Positions 1 through 10,097 of a DNA stretch of 64,000 bases are shown here, in pieces. The notes beneath the pieces are model-generated. The model was not told the origin of the DNA and did no database searches. It saw nothing but the letters and a program-made list of their open reading frames with translations. The first letter of the stretch is position 1; each line of letters starts with the position of its first letter. Source of the DNA: Boesenbergia rotunda (Eukaryota > Streptophyta > Magnoliopsida > Zingiberales > Zingiberaceae); NCBI GenBank assembly GCA_024364735.1, contig JAGFNQ010005184.1, positions 343,720-407,719 of the forward strand, written 5' to 3'. The translations under genes and the position numbers were made by a program.

Positions 1-112
1 TGTAGTGGCCCTTCTTGTTGCACCCATGACAGGTTACTTCACTTTTAGCTTTCTGGCTGGTAGAAGGTTCGGTTGGATCATCCTTTTGCTGGTTCGCCTT
101 CTTGTTCATCTT
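1..112 (-). pseudogene. Retrotransposon gag fragment with CCHC zinc knuckle
   Basis: Read on the minus strand this edge fragment encodes a lysine-rich stretch leading into the first half of a nucleic-acid-binding knuckle, C-H-G-C-N-K-K-G-H-Y, at the left edge. Such knuckles bind genomic RNA in retroelement nucleocapsids. The reading is cut at 113 by an LTR, so the upstream part of gag is missing here and the downstream part lies outside the window. The lineage (Copia or Ty3) cannot be told from this length. Confidence 0.55.
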
Positions 113-643
113 TGTGGGATCGTTGTAATCGATAGGGGGGTGAATAGTGATTACTAAAACTTTTCAGAATAATCAGAACACAGTGGAAGAATAAAAACAC
201 AATGCTAACACGTTTCTTTTTACTTAGTTCGGAGTCTTTAACGACTCCTACTCCAAGGCCCACGGTCCTTAACCATTTTCATTCGGCAATTCTATAAATT
301 GAATAAAAGTTACAAATATGTAATTCAAAGTAGAGAATTGAAACGCAGAATTTGAATTATACCGACGACACAATAAGGGTTGCAGAGCGTCTTGGGCGGT
401 ATGTCATTGATCTTGATCGTTTGTGGAACGGAAAACTCGAGCACGGAAGAAGTCTGAAGAGCGTTGGAGTGCTTGAGTTGCAAGAAAGCTTTTCTGCGTT
501 GAATGTGAATTGATTTTTTAAAGCAAAGGGGTGAAGCCCCTTATATACACTGTTCTCATGCGCCTGAGGCTTATGGGGCGCCTGCCACGTGTAGTGAATC
601 GAGCGCATGTTTATTCGCAGACTCAACCAAACACCAATCCTTC

Positions 644-1528
644 TGATAAGCACCTTGGAATGGATCGCCTTGAAATTCAGATGTAGGGAAGGATATTGAC
701 GCCACACTCAAGAAAGATGAGAGGGTGAGTGATAAGTCATGGGGGGTTTCGATCGCCACAAGTTGCCTTGATAAGATCACGATTAGTTCTTTGCCTAAGA
801 ACCAAAGGAAGCTCTCACAATAGAGAAAACTCTGATTTCATTCAAACTTAACATGCCTTGGTCATACAAGAGTTCTCCTATATATAGACTTAGTGGAGGT
901 TGAAACATTAACCTCTACCACATTTCCCACTAAGCACTAATTATGCACCATTATCATGCATGCATGCATGCATGATGTTTATTTCCCACAATTCCCTAAT
1001 ACTAGCTTAGGAACTCCCAAAAGCATTAAAAACCCCACCAAAAGACATCAAAAATAACTTCAGAAAATTCCCCCAAAAATACCCACGAAAATTGGACACT
1101 TGTAGCCCTTGAATGCATCTTGGATCATGTGGTTTTGGCCTTCAAGTTTTGTCTTCATGTGGGCTCAATTTCACTTTCAATTTGAAGGAATGTGATCCCA
1201 CCAAAAGACATCAAAAATAACTTCAGAAAATTCCCCCAAAAATACCCACGAAAATTGGACACTTGTAGCCCTTGAATGTGTTTTGGCCTTCAAGTTTTGT
1301 CTTCATGTGGGCTCAATTTCACTTTCAATTTGAAGGAATGTGATCCATTTAGTTGTTGCCTCCATTGTGCATTGATCCTTCTTCTCCTTGAGCTCCATTA
1401 TTAAGCCTTCCAAAGCTTGCTTCATTCTCTTAGTCTTGGATCTTGTCATGGGTCCTCCAATTCCTTTCAATGCCTCTTCCTCTATGGCTTTGTCTTGTAA
1501 GCTTGTATCCCCTCCTTGGTCCACATCA
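644..1528 (-). mobile_element. Solo LTR of CRM-1 (subfamily A), target duplication CCTTC
   Basis: On the plus strand it starts TGATAAGCACC and ends CCACATCA, the reverse of the CRM-1 LTR. The 5-bp duplications CCTTC at 639-643 and 1529-1533 are identical, so both termini are complete and the internal region was lost, presumably by LTR-LTR recombination. It is 885 bp rather than about 736 because it carries an internal tandem duplication (1034-1344). It keeps the TATA box (888-897), the CATGCATG palindrome and the reading frame for the polyprotein tail. Its bases at diagnostic sites match the LTRs of the complete element at 30172, not those at 41201 or 55088. Confidence 0.93.
1034..1344. repeat. 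Tandem duplication of 163/148 bp inside the solo LTR
   Basis: The block beginning CCCACCAAAAGACATC at 1034 restarts at 1197. The second unit lacks about 15 bases around 'catcttggatcatg', otherwise the units look almost identical. No other CRM-1 LTR in the window has the duplication, so it arose in this copy or its direct source. Confidence 0.9.
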
Positions 1529-2013
1529 CCTTCGGTCTTGGGCACCTGGGATACATGAGGCGCTAGATGGCTCACGTGCGCTTGAGATGATAATGTGGCA
1601 ACCCTGCCAACTTAGCCTCTCCCTCCGCTGAGGAACACCATCTGGGGCGTCTGATACCTATCAGGCGCCTGGCTTCTCATGCGCCTGAACCCATTCAGGC
1701 GCCTGGGATGCAGAATCTACTTCCTTTCAATCCTGCAACCAGGTTTAGTCCAAGAACAATATACTATAAATAATAAGTGTATAAATTACAGCTGGAGCTG
1801 TCTTGGTTCTGACTTTGGATTTCAAAATAAAACCCTAGGTCGAACTGGCGCCTACTGTTCCCTCTTTCAGGGAACACATCCTCACCTACTCCTCTCAGGA
1901 GAAGTTACCTTTTGTCAACTGGCTCCTTCGGTTGGACTTTTCGTCGGCCTTCGAGACTGCCGGATCTCGAGATGTTCGTACCTCATCCCGCCTCTACATC
2001 AGTCCGTAATCCT

Positions 2014-2641
2014 CGCAATTGGGTACAAATCTTTTTCTCATGAGCATCATCATTTCCTCCCAATGGGACACAGGTCGCTCTCCATTTCGTCGCCGGTTCA
2101 TAACTACTTGATCCCACCACACAATAGCATAATCAGTGAATTCAATGGCAGCTAACTTAACCTTCTTATGTTCTGAAAATTCATGACAATCAAACACCAT
2201 TTCTATCCTGGTTTCCCACTCCAAATAAATTTCTGGATCATTTTTACCTTGGAAGGATGGAATCTTCCGCTTTACGCTTCCTAAGTCATTAACTCTTCTA
2301 TTTCCACCAATCCGATCCTCCCTTTGCTCAGTCCGATCTCTATAGCCCCTCTTTTCTTCTCTATTACCATTCCAACTCCGATTGTAGTTTTGTTCACCGA
2401 ATCCTTCCAACTCCTCTTCTTCTTCTATTTCAGCCCTCGGAGCACGTCTTTGCTGTTGCACATTAGGATACCCTTGCTGATGTCTCCTAGGTGTTTCCGC
2501 TTCAACTCGATCCAGCCTCTCATGTATTGTCTCCAATTCCGCCCTCATCATACGCTACATTTCTCCCATTAATGCTTGCCTTTGAAGATTTGGAAGTTGT
2601 CTAGCGTTCTCAGTTATATTATCCGCTGGAATGTTGGACAT
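2014..2641 (-). pseudogene. gag: CRM-3 gag fragment (Ty3 chromovirus-like)
   Basis: Minus-strand gag starting at ATG 2641 (MSNIPADN...). An in-frame TAG sits near 2555, probably from CAG. After that the reading runs on through an acidic/arginine-rich segment and the core motif P-S-F-Q-G-K-N-D-P-E, then Y-A-I-V-W-W-D-Q and R-K-R-F-V-P, where it is cut near 2014. These motifs align with the capsid regions of CRM-1 and CRM-2 gag in this window, but the sequence is distinct from both. Gag packages the element RNA into virus-like particles. The nucleocapsid knuckle and all of pol are missing. Confidence 0.8.
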
Positions 2642-3089
2642 TTTTCAAAAAAATAGAAGAAACCTCACATGCACTCCCTCTAGCATTCTCAACATTTGGG
2701 GACTCTCACTTGTAGTGGTCTCACACACTCTCTTCTCTATTTTTTTTCACTCAATTGTGTCTCTTAGTTCTTAATCAAACTTCGAGAGCAAATCAGAATA
2801 TCATGTGACAATTCAGAGTAATCCAACCGAAACTTTAAGAAATGGCAAAAAAAAAACTTAAAGAGAAAAGAAAGAGCACAAGATGACGAATACAAAGAAA
2901 TGGAAGGTGAAACTACTTCAAGGGTTCAAAGAAACTTGACTTGCACCATCAACTTCCTCCTTTTGAATTTTATATTTTCCACGAATTTTTTTTAATTTTT
3001 TTTTTCTGTTTTGTTTTTTTTCACTATATCAAACAGCAAGAAAAGATAAATTGAACACTTGCCTTTTGAAACGAAGCTCTGATACCAGA
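2642..3089 (-). other. CRM-3 leader with tRNA-Met primer binding site
   Basis: Untranslated leader between the LTR and gag, AT- and poly(T)-rich on the plus strand. The reverse complement of 3076-3087 is TGGTATCAGAGC, a perfect match to the 3' end complement of initiator Met-tRNA used by most plant LTR elements to prime minus-strand synthesis. It lies two bases from the LTR start at 3090. Confidence 0.8.
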
Positions 3090-3385
3090 TGATACGAACC
3101 CCACCAACAGACGTGATAGAACCCGAGACAAAGATGGATAGAACCCCAAGAACAAGATGAAATGAGTTTGAGCCTTTACCCGCAACCAAGACTGGCACGA
3201 ACAAAGACTACGAAAGAAGGAAACGCCACACCAGGATGGTGATAAGTTTCGGTTGTTGAACGCCACGAGATAGACTCGATAAGTTCAGAAGTTCCCTTAA
3301 GAACCAAGAGATCACAAAATCCTCACTAGGATGTTTACCAAAACTAAAGTGCGCACCGCCAACCCCTATTCCATATTCATGGAAA
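3090..3385 (-). mobile_element. CRM-3 5' LTR, partial
   Basis: It starts TGATACGAACC next to the primer site, so in the sense direction the LTR ends GGTTCGTATCA. Its word pattern ('tgataagttt...gaacgccac...gataagttc') resembles the CRM-2 LTR, suggesting relationship. The far end is not clear. Near 3385 the sequence changes to GC-rich DNA resembling family L LTRs, so the boundary is approximate. Confidence 0.6.
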
Positions 3386-3687
3386 CGCCGACCAATGAAA
3401 AGAAGAGAGAAAGACGATGAAAAAGATCCCAACCGCAAGCTTTCTTCGACTCAATTGTCGTCGGCGCCGAGCAACACAATTGCACCGCCGACAAGCTCCA
3501 CCTCCTCTCCAACCATGCTTGACGGGTCTTCTAGGGAAGAAGAGGAGAAGAGGATGAAGAGTAGAGGAAGAAAAACTAAGTCTTCTTCCTTCCCTAACCC
3601 CTTGCGCCACCACCTTGCTTCCCTTAGGCATCAGCCACCAAGAACCCTAGGAGAGAGAGGATGAGAGGAGAGAATAGAGAGAGGTTT

Positions 3688-4423
3688 TGATGTGGACCAA
3701 GGAGGGGATACAAGCTTACAAGACAAAGCCATAGAGGAAGAGGCATTGAAAGGAATTGGAGGACCCATGACAAGATCCAAGACTAAGAGAATGAAGCAAG
3801 CTTTGGAAGGCTTAATAATGGAGCTCAAGGAAAAGAAGGATCAATGCACAATGGAGGCAACAACTAAATGGATCACATTCCTTCAAATTGAAAGTGAAAT
3901 TGAGCCCACATGAAGACAAAACTTGAAGGCCCAAAACCACATGATCCAAGATGCATTCAAGGGCTACAAGTGTCCAATTTTCGTGGGTATTTTTGGGGGA
4001 ATTTTCTGAAGTTATTTTTGATGTCTTTTGGTGGGTTTTTAATGCTTTTGGGAGTTCCTAAGCTAGTATTAGGGAATTGTGGGAAATAAACATCATGCAT
4101 GCATGCATGCATGATAATGGTGCATAATTAGTGCTTAGTGGGAAATGTGGTAGAGGTTAATGTTTCAACCTCCACTAAGTCTATATATAGGAGAACTCTT
4201 GTATGACCAAGGCATGTTAAGTTTGAATGAAATCAGAGTTTTCTCTATTGTGAGAGCTTCCTTTGGTTCTTAGGCAAAGAACTAATCGTGATCTTATCAA
4301 GGCAACTTGTGGCGATCGAAACCCCCATGACTTATCACTCACCCTCTCATCTTTCTTGAGTGTGGCGTCAATATCCTTCCCTACATCTGAATTTCAAGGC
4401 GATCCCTTCCAAGGTGCTTATCA
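3688..4423 (+). mobile_element. Solo LTR of CRM-1 (subfamily A), target duplication GGTTT
   Basis: It is 736 bp, running TGATGTGGACC to GCTTATCA, with identical 5-bp duplications GGTTT at 3683-3687 and 4424-4428. It is the cleanest LTR in the window. It carries a CATGCATG palindrome (4092-4115), a TATA box (4181-4190) and an open frame at 3692-3913 that encodes the last 73 or so residues of the gag-pol polyprotein. It is inserted in a family L LTR of opposite orientation. Confidence 0.96.
4092..4190 (+). promoter_or_regulatory. CRM-1 LTR core promoter: RY palindrome and TATA box
   Basis: Positions 4092-4115 form a perfect 24-bp palindrome made of repeated CATGCATG (RY) units. CTATATATAG at 4181-4190 is a strong TATA box. 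The same pair with the same spacing (about 65 bp) occurs in every CRM-1 LTR in the window, for example 30576-30599 with 30665-30674. Transcription would be expected to start about 30 bp past the TATA box. Confidence 0.75.
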
Positions 4424-5319
4424 GGTTTTTTCTAGGTTAATTCAATGAGGAGGAGTTGGGTCTTGGCCACCTAATGGATCAATGACCGATCCATTAATGA
4501 GTTCCATTCCACTAAAGGATCCTCATTGAACTACCTCACCAACCCCTATATTTACATATGGGCTCCACCTATTATGAGTACAATCATCTTCCCGTGTTTA
4601 AGATATCGCATGTCCATTGATTAATTTAAATTACTGACAATTTCAATTAATCAACATCTAACTCCTTGATTAGTACCACTCATCTTTATCATCATGTTGG
4701 ACCAAGTCCACCTGCAGGATTTAACAAGATGAACCTTATGAGCTCATCAATGGGGTATCATCATCCCGACTCACCAGGACATGGTTTCCGTCTATAATCA
4801 ACGGCACACCATGTAATTAATATTATTTCCCAACTTATTGGGTATATCGATTTAACAGAATAAATCACGTCCATTGGTAAATCAAAATAAATAAATATTA
4901 AGTACATGTGCCCGTAATTATATCGGGATTAAGAGCATGTACTCCATAATATGTGTGGTCCGATTCAACTATATAGTCAGTATAAGTTGAATCACCTCTA
5001 TATCGATCCTGCTCAATGCACACAATGTGCACTAGTGTAATTCTATGGTCAAGATAAACCAATACTAAATTATACTACAACCATCCTGATGGTTTGTCCA
5101 AATCCATCTCGGTTGTGAGCCTTTACTTACACTCTACAAGGAACTGATAATATGATCTTCTGTGCGACACCACACACCATGATATCTACAGTATACTGTA
5201 TTAGACATTATGCACAAACAAATCTAAACATGTAAACAGTGATCTTGTGATTCTCTTTCAAAATGCGAATGTCCATACAAAAAGGCAAAGCCTTTAGTAT
5301 ACATCTTAATAGGTTAACA

Positions 5320-7376
5320 GTAACCTAGGATAAATTGTTCCAAATTTGCTTTGAGTTCTTTGACTTGAGCTTTTAGAGAGAAATTTTTTCTTCCTCAAGT
5401 TTTTGGACGAGTTAAGGTTTCATTTTGAACCTGCTCAGTCAATGGACTCAAGCTGGTCCCTTCCTTAAGGAGTCTTACCTCCTCTTTGAGAGACTTGTTC
5501 CGGTCATGAGACTTATTAGCCAGTTTGCAAAATAGATATGAGATGAGTTCATAAAGATCTGATTCAGAGTAGCATGTTACCTTGAGTCGACCAGTTTCCG
5601 ACAGTGAGACAGTTTCGTGCTTCGTTTCTTCTTCCGATTCAGAGTCGACACCGATCTCGTCTTGGGCCGTAAGCGCGAGTAGGTCGGAGTGCATTGGTTC
5701 ATCCTCGTCTGATTCTGAAGACGACTCATCCCAAGTTGCTCGCAACGCCTTCTTTCTCCGTTGCTTTTTCGTCTCAACTGCATTCAAGCATTCGAACTTG
5801 AAGTGACATGACCGAAAGGAATTTAGATATCTCCACAATGGTATGATATTGTTCACTTTGGGCCTAAGCCCTCATGGTTTTCTCTTGGGCTCTCCCAAAA
5901 GGCCTCATGCCAATGGAGATATCTTTTTTCCTTATGAGCCTCTATGATCTTTCTCATGTGTTTTCGATGTGGGACTATGATTGCAACCTTGCAACCCAAA
6001 CAATCCCCCCCCCCCCAACAAAGGGCCACAAGCCTCTCCTCAAGCGGAAACCCTTTCCGTTTGATGTCCAATCCTTAGGCCACCAAGATTTTCTGTCTCT
6101 CGGTCCACCCGACCTACTAGGACTTCACCGCCTAGGCACAACTAGGACTTCTCTGCCTGGTGTCTGGTCCTCTTGATCAAGACACGAGAGCCCAGACATC
6201 CTTTTTTCAAGGCTTAACCCACATTGTTAGATCTGGATCATGGATCTAGCTCGTGCTTCTTCTGGCGGTTAGTCCGATGAAGAGCGACATGACTCTGATA
6301 TCAATTGATAGGACCGAAAGAAATTTAGATATCTCCACAATAGTATGATATTGTCCACTTTGATCCTAAGCCCTCATGGTTTTGTTCTTGGGCTATCCCA
6401 AAAGCCCTCATTCCAATGAAGATATATTTTTTCTTTATAAGCCTATGATCATTCCCATGAGTTTTCGATATGGGACTATGTTTGCAACCTTGCAACCCCA
6501 ACATGAAGTGCCCCTTCTTTCCAAACCCATAACAGGAGAGATCCGCCTTATTCTTTGGTCTAGATAGATCATCCTTCGGCTATCCCATCTTCTTTTTCTT
6601 TTGAACCTTACGAGCTGTCATTAACTGTCGGACGACGTTCACGAGCTCCGCCAGCTTCTTCTTGGGATTCTGAGTCAGAATCAAATTTTGGTTTTGGTGC
6701 CTTCCTTTTGATTTTACCTACAGACAAAGCTATACCATTCTCTGCAAGTGCACCGTTAGTCTGTTCATGTAGTTCAAATTCTGAAAATAGTTATTCTAAC
6801 TTTATTTTAGATAAGTCCTTAGAATCTTTGTAAGTATCAACCATAGATGCCCACAGTGAGTTTCTAGGGAAGGAGTTAAGTGTATACCTGATTAAGTCTC
6901 TGTTTTTTGAATGTGTGCCATATGATGTGGAGCCCATTCATAATTTCTTGTATCTGGCCGTGCAATTGAGAAGCGGTTTCTCCATCTTGCATTTAAAATT
7001 ATACAATTTATTTAAAAGTAAATCACGACGACTTACCTTGGTGTCGGATATCTCTTTGTGGAGTTCTACCAACTTAGTCCATAGTTCTCTAGCACTGCTG
7101 AAAGGTCCGACCCGGTTGAGTTCCTCCTTCGTGAGTCCGCATTGGAGGTTTGCGTCATCCTTGCATCAACCTCAATTCTCTTTTTGGATGATTCATCCCA
7201 TTTATGTCAATACTGTCCCTTGCTCGTCTCATGGGAAATTGAATCCGATTTGGATTATGATGCATATGTCCACCTGAGTCTTCAGGTGAACTTCCATTCG
7301 GCTCTTCCAATAACCGAAATCTTCCCTAGAGAAGAGAGGGGGCGAGCAATGCTATATAGCCTTCTTGCATGGCCAT
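5320..7376 (-). pseudogene. gag: SIRE/Maximus-type Copia gag, interrupted by a TRIM
   Basis: Minus-strand gag from ATG 7376 (MAMQEGYIALL) leftwards. The N-terminal half (about 6510-7376) is decayed. The CCHC knuckle is split by a TRIM: C-Y-G-F-G-K-K-G-H-F is encoded right of it and K-F-E-C-L-N-A left of it. After the knuckle comes A-L-R-A-T-W-D-E-S-S-S-E-S and a long acidic, coiled-coil-like C-terminus down to 5395, the pattern typical of SIRE gag. The second knuckle cysteine reads F. The gene ends abruptly where a family L LTR begins at 5319, and no pol follows. The 5' LTR is at 7565-8637. Confidence 0.8.
5804..6503 (-). mobile_element. Complete TRIM (terminal-repeat retrotransposon in miniature), target duplication TGAAG
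   Basis: Two direct repeats of 199 bp (5804-6002) and 198 bp (6306-6503) flank about 300 bp without coding capacity. Identical TGAAG lies at 5799-5803 and 6504-6508. Left of the right repeat the reverse complement reads TGATATCAGAG, one mismatch from the Met-tRNA primer site, so the element points to the minus strand. A 12-C run at 6005-6016 is its purine tract in reverse. The repeats share the blocks 'tatgatattgtccactttg', 'aagccctcatgg', 'cccaaaaggcctcat' and 'gatgtgggac', which I recall as a widely dispersed plant repeat. It sits inside a SIRE gag knuckle. Confidence 0.92.
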
Positions 7377-7564
7377 TGTGAGAAAAAAAAACTTATAATG
7401 ACAAAAATAAACAAAATGCACCAAGACTCTTGTCTTGGATTAGCAATGCGGGATAAAAAGAGTAGACAATATACTCGATAATATAGAAAAAAATCAGTAA
7501 AATTCGAAAAAGATACTCAAGTGGTGGTTTCACCAAATTGAGCAGCCCCCGCTGTGCTACCAAT
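7377..7564 (-). other. SIRE leader with decayed primer binding site
   Basis: Short untranslated leader between gag and the LTR. The reverse complement of 7551-7562 is TGGTAGCACAGC, a Met-tRNA primer site with two mismatches. It lies two bases from the LTR start at 7565, the expected spacing, so the assignment rests on position as much as on sequence. Confidence 0.65.
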
Positions 7565-8637
7565 TGTAGGATCAAGTTAGAGCGACAGAAGGGGGTGAAT
7601 ATCGCTTAAAAAAACTTCTGGATTTAATCGAGTACGCAGCGGAAAATAGAACACAGCATGCTAACACAAGTTCTATTTACTTGCTTCGGAGTTGTTACCG
7701 GCTCCTACTGCAAGGCTCACGATCCTTGATCGTTTACGTTGGGCAATCACTAATCAACGAGAGAATGTATAGATTACAATATCAAAGTGTACAATTGAAA
7801 TAATACAAATATACCGACTCCTTTGAAGAATTGAAGACTTTCGCTCGGAGAGTCGGACGACATTTCGGCGTTTGTCTAGGCTTTGATCGCGCAGCACACA
7901 GAAGAGCAAATGATTACAGAGTTAGAGTTGATGTTCAGACGCCCTAGTGGCAACGTCTTGGCTAACAACCCTATCCGTTGCACAGGCAAACTCTATCATG
8001 GCTCAGGCACCCTAATCCCTTTCAGGCGCCTGAGTGCCGACGTGGCTCCTCCACTTAGCACTCGCCTTGCAAGCTTGACCATTGCGGCAGCTCAGCCACC
8101 CGCTGCCGGCTCCTAGGTGCCTGAGTCCCTTTCAGGCGCCGTAGTCCAACTCGTACAACTTCTCAGCTGCAACAAGGGTTAGTTCCATACAATAATATAA
8201 ATATAATTTAATGCATGTATGGATTACAGTCAGTGTTGTCTTAGTCCTGACTTTTAGGTTTCACCTGAAACCCTCGGGGAACGGATCCTCACCTACTCGG
8301 AGAGTTTGCTTTTTGCCAACCGGCTCCTCCGGTAGGACTTTTGCTTGGCCTCCGAGACCCGGAACTCGACGACGCTCGACCTTGACCCGTCTCGACTCCT
8401 GTCCGTGATCCCCGCTCGGCAAAGTCTTCTCTTGGTCCCCCGGACCAAGACTTCGTGCTCGGCTTCACTCACAAGACTTCGTTTCCTGCTCAACCATGCA
8501 GGTCGAGACTTCTTTGCTAGCTTACGTAGGACTTTCCTGCAAGTTTTACAAATTCATTAGTACACACAAACTAGCTTAACTTGAACCTTTTGCCACATAT
8601 CAAAACAATGTTCAATCTGGTGCTTCCGGCACCAACA
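7565..8637 (-). mobile_element. SIRE-type 5' LTR (1073 bp)
   Basis: It runs TGTAGGATCAAG to GGCACCAACA with the terminal 'gggggtgaata' block near its left end, a GGCGCC palindrome near 8027 and another degenerate one near 8130, and the 'ttttgccaaccggctcctccgg' region at 8311. It adjoins a primer site and gag on the left. On the right it breaks a CRM-2 gag exactly at the ATTCC of a conserved stretch, so the SIRE element inserted into CRM-2. The matching left-hand target duplication is not in sight because the 3' half of the element is gone. Confidence 0.85.
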
Positions 8638-9276
8638 ATTCCTCCACAGTCGTGGATCCTTGTATGTGACTTTGTAATCGTTGATACAAATTCCGAAAGT
8701 AATGTGTTGAAATGAATCTCTTTCTCATAATAGTTTTCTTCTCCTTCCAACTGCCAACGAGTCTCTCTTTATTTCTTCTCCTACTTAGAACAATTTGATC
8801 CCACCAAATAATTACATAATCAATAAATTTAACATTAGCGAGTTTTACCTTCTTTTCTTCAGATTAGTTGTGACAATCAGACAATATCTCTACTTTATTT
8901 TCCCACTCCAAATAGGCTTCTGAATCACTTATGCCTTCATCATGATATTTCCCAAGTTTTATCAACATAATCATTCAACCTTCCTCTTGTACTACCAACT
9001 CTAGCATGACCAGATTTGCCACTTGAAGCTCTACCATCAAGGTCCTCAAATACACCATCATATAATCATCACCATGGTCATCACGGATATGGCCTAGCAC
9101 TTCATGAAGAAACTCTACCAACTCGGCTATGTTGCAATCCAGCAATTATAGCATCTTGTTCTCTAATCTGTCGAGAATCTGACTAAATCAGATTTCCATG
9201 AGTTCCAAGTGTTGTCTCAAAGCACGTTGATCAAGTGATTCTTTAGGTCTTGGTTCTTCTCCACTTGTCACCATTG
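8638..9276 (-). pseudogene. gag: CRM-2 gag N-terminal fragment (copy 0)
   Basis: Minus-strand fragment starting at ATG 9276 (MVTSGEEPRPKESLDQ). It is colinear with the gag of CRM-2 copy 1 (about 14005-14651) and is cut at 8638 by the SIRE LTR. Many single-base changes and several stops break the frame. At the codon where copy 1 has a TAA stop this copy has CAA, which shows the ancestral residue was Gln. Confidence 0.8.
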
Positions 9277-10097
9277 ACTAACTCACGAATGTTTGCTCTT
9301 TAAGGAACTTAAAAATGAGGCAATTCCCTATAAGAGTTCGTCGACTATGAAAATTCCCAAGGGTGTTAGGATAAAAGATATGAATTGAAGACAAAATGCA
9401 AATTGTAGAATTGAAAACTTGAGTTAAGCGTTGAAAGGAAATTTGCCAGAATTGAATCTAGGCAAAACTGAGGATAATGCGGAATTGAAAGATAGCAAAA
9501 CTTGAAATAAAGAATTGAAAGGAAAGTTGCCAGAACATAATCTAGGCTGTCAAATTAAATCTAACAAAACATTAAAGGAAATGAGAGTACATGAAATAAG
9601 ACCTGAAAGAAAAGTTGTCAAACTTAATCTAGGTTGCTAGAATTAAATCTAGGCAAAACTTTAAAGGAAATGAGAGTACTTAAAATAAGAGCTGAAAGGA
9701 AAGATGCCAGAACGTAATCTACATAGGCCTATTGAGCTCTTGACACCATTACAACACAAATAAAGCTAGAAATTGGTCTTAAATTTAACCCACAAAACTA
9801 ACATATCCTTCTTACATAGACAAGAGACTAAGGAGACTAGTTAAGCTCATCTAACGCTTGAATTAGGTTGACTAAGCCGTATGACTTGCACTTGGTCAAA
9901 CCTTCTTCAATGGTAGCTTTGGCTTTCACATCTTCAATTAGCACACATTAAGTGCTTCTTTCATTTTTTTAGTCTTAACCCTTGTAATTGGGCCTCCTTT
10001 GATGCATAATAGATCATCAACATCTTCTAGAGTAGGATGAGCATGATCCATATCGTTAGCTTTTTGGGCAACTTGTTCACGTCCTTTGTCTCCATCA
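9277..10097 (-). mobile_element. CRM-2 leader fused to a partial CRM-2 LTR
   Basis: From 9277 to 9719 is leader sequence with repeated 'gctgaaaggaaagttgccag' units, as in copy 1 at 14800-15130. At 9719/9720 it passes directly into the interior of a CRM-2 LTR ('acataggcctattgagctc'), skipping the primer site and about half of the LTR. The LTR part ends at 10097 (TCCATCA) beside the purine tract of copy 1. It therefore serves as the truncated 3' LTR of copy 1 and joins it tail to head with copy 0. Confidence 0.75.

Larger units (their letters stand above)
113..2013 (-). mobile_element. SIRE-type LTR, interrupted by a solo LTR and truncated
   Basis: It begins TGTGGGATCG, followed by the run of Gs and GTGAATA that mark the sense 3' end of SIRE-type LTRs. 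It matches the complete solo LTR at 43673-44932 along its length: the shared 'ttcggagtc' block, GGCGCC palindromes (about 560-586 and 1646-1707), and the 'ggatctcgagatg' block near 1970. In the sense direction a TATA-like TATATAAGG lies at 541-549. A CRM-1 solo LTR (644-1528) splits it. The sense 5' end is missing because the sequence changes near 2013 into a chromoviral gag. No right-hand target duplication can be tested. Confidence 0.75.
3386..5319 (-). mobile_element. Long-LTR family L copy (minus), split by a CRM-1 solo LTR
   Basis: The segments 3386-3687 and 4429-5319 are the reverse of the family L LTR seen at 48278-50555 and 53355-55087. Shared blocks include 'acatgg...tcaccaggaca', 'gagctcat', 'agtgtaattctatgg' and 'ctcggttgtgagcc'. 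The sense start is TGTTAACC at 5319. The GC-rich part at 3386-3687 corresponds to the transcribed leader portion of the LTR and contains no credible protein. The left end is not resolved. No coding region of this family is present in the window, so its lineage is not known. Confidence 0.7.

Noticed and set aside
3395..3664. 89-residue Ser/Arg-rich open frame
   Set aside because: It is antisense to the GC-rich portion of a family L LTR and has low-complexity composition.
5804..6503. Assignment of the TRIM to the Cassandra family
   Set aside because: I could not see a 5S rRNA-like promoter block in the repeats, which is the hallmark of Cassandra.
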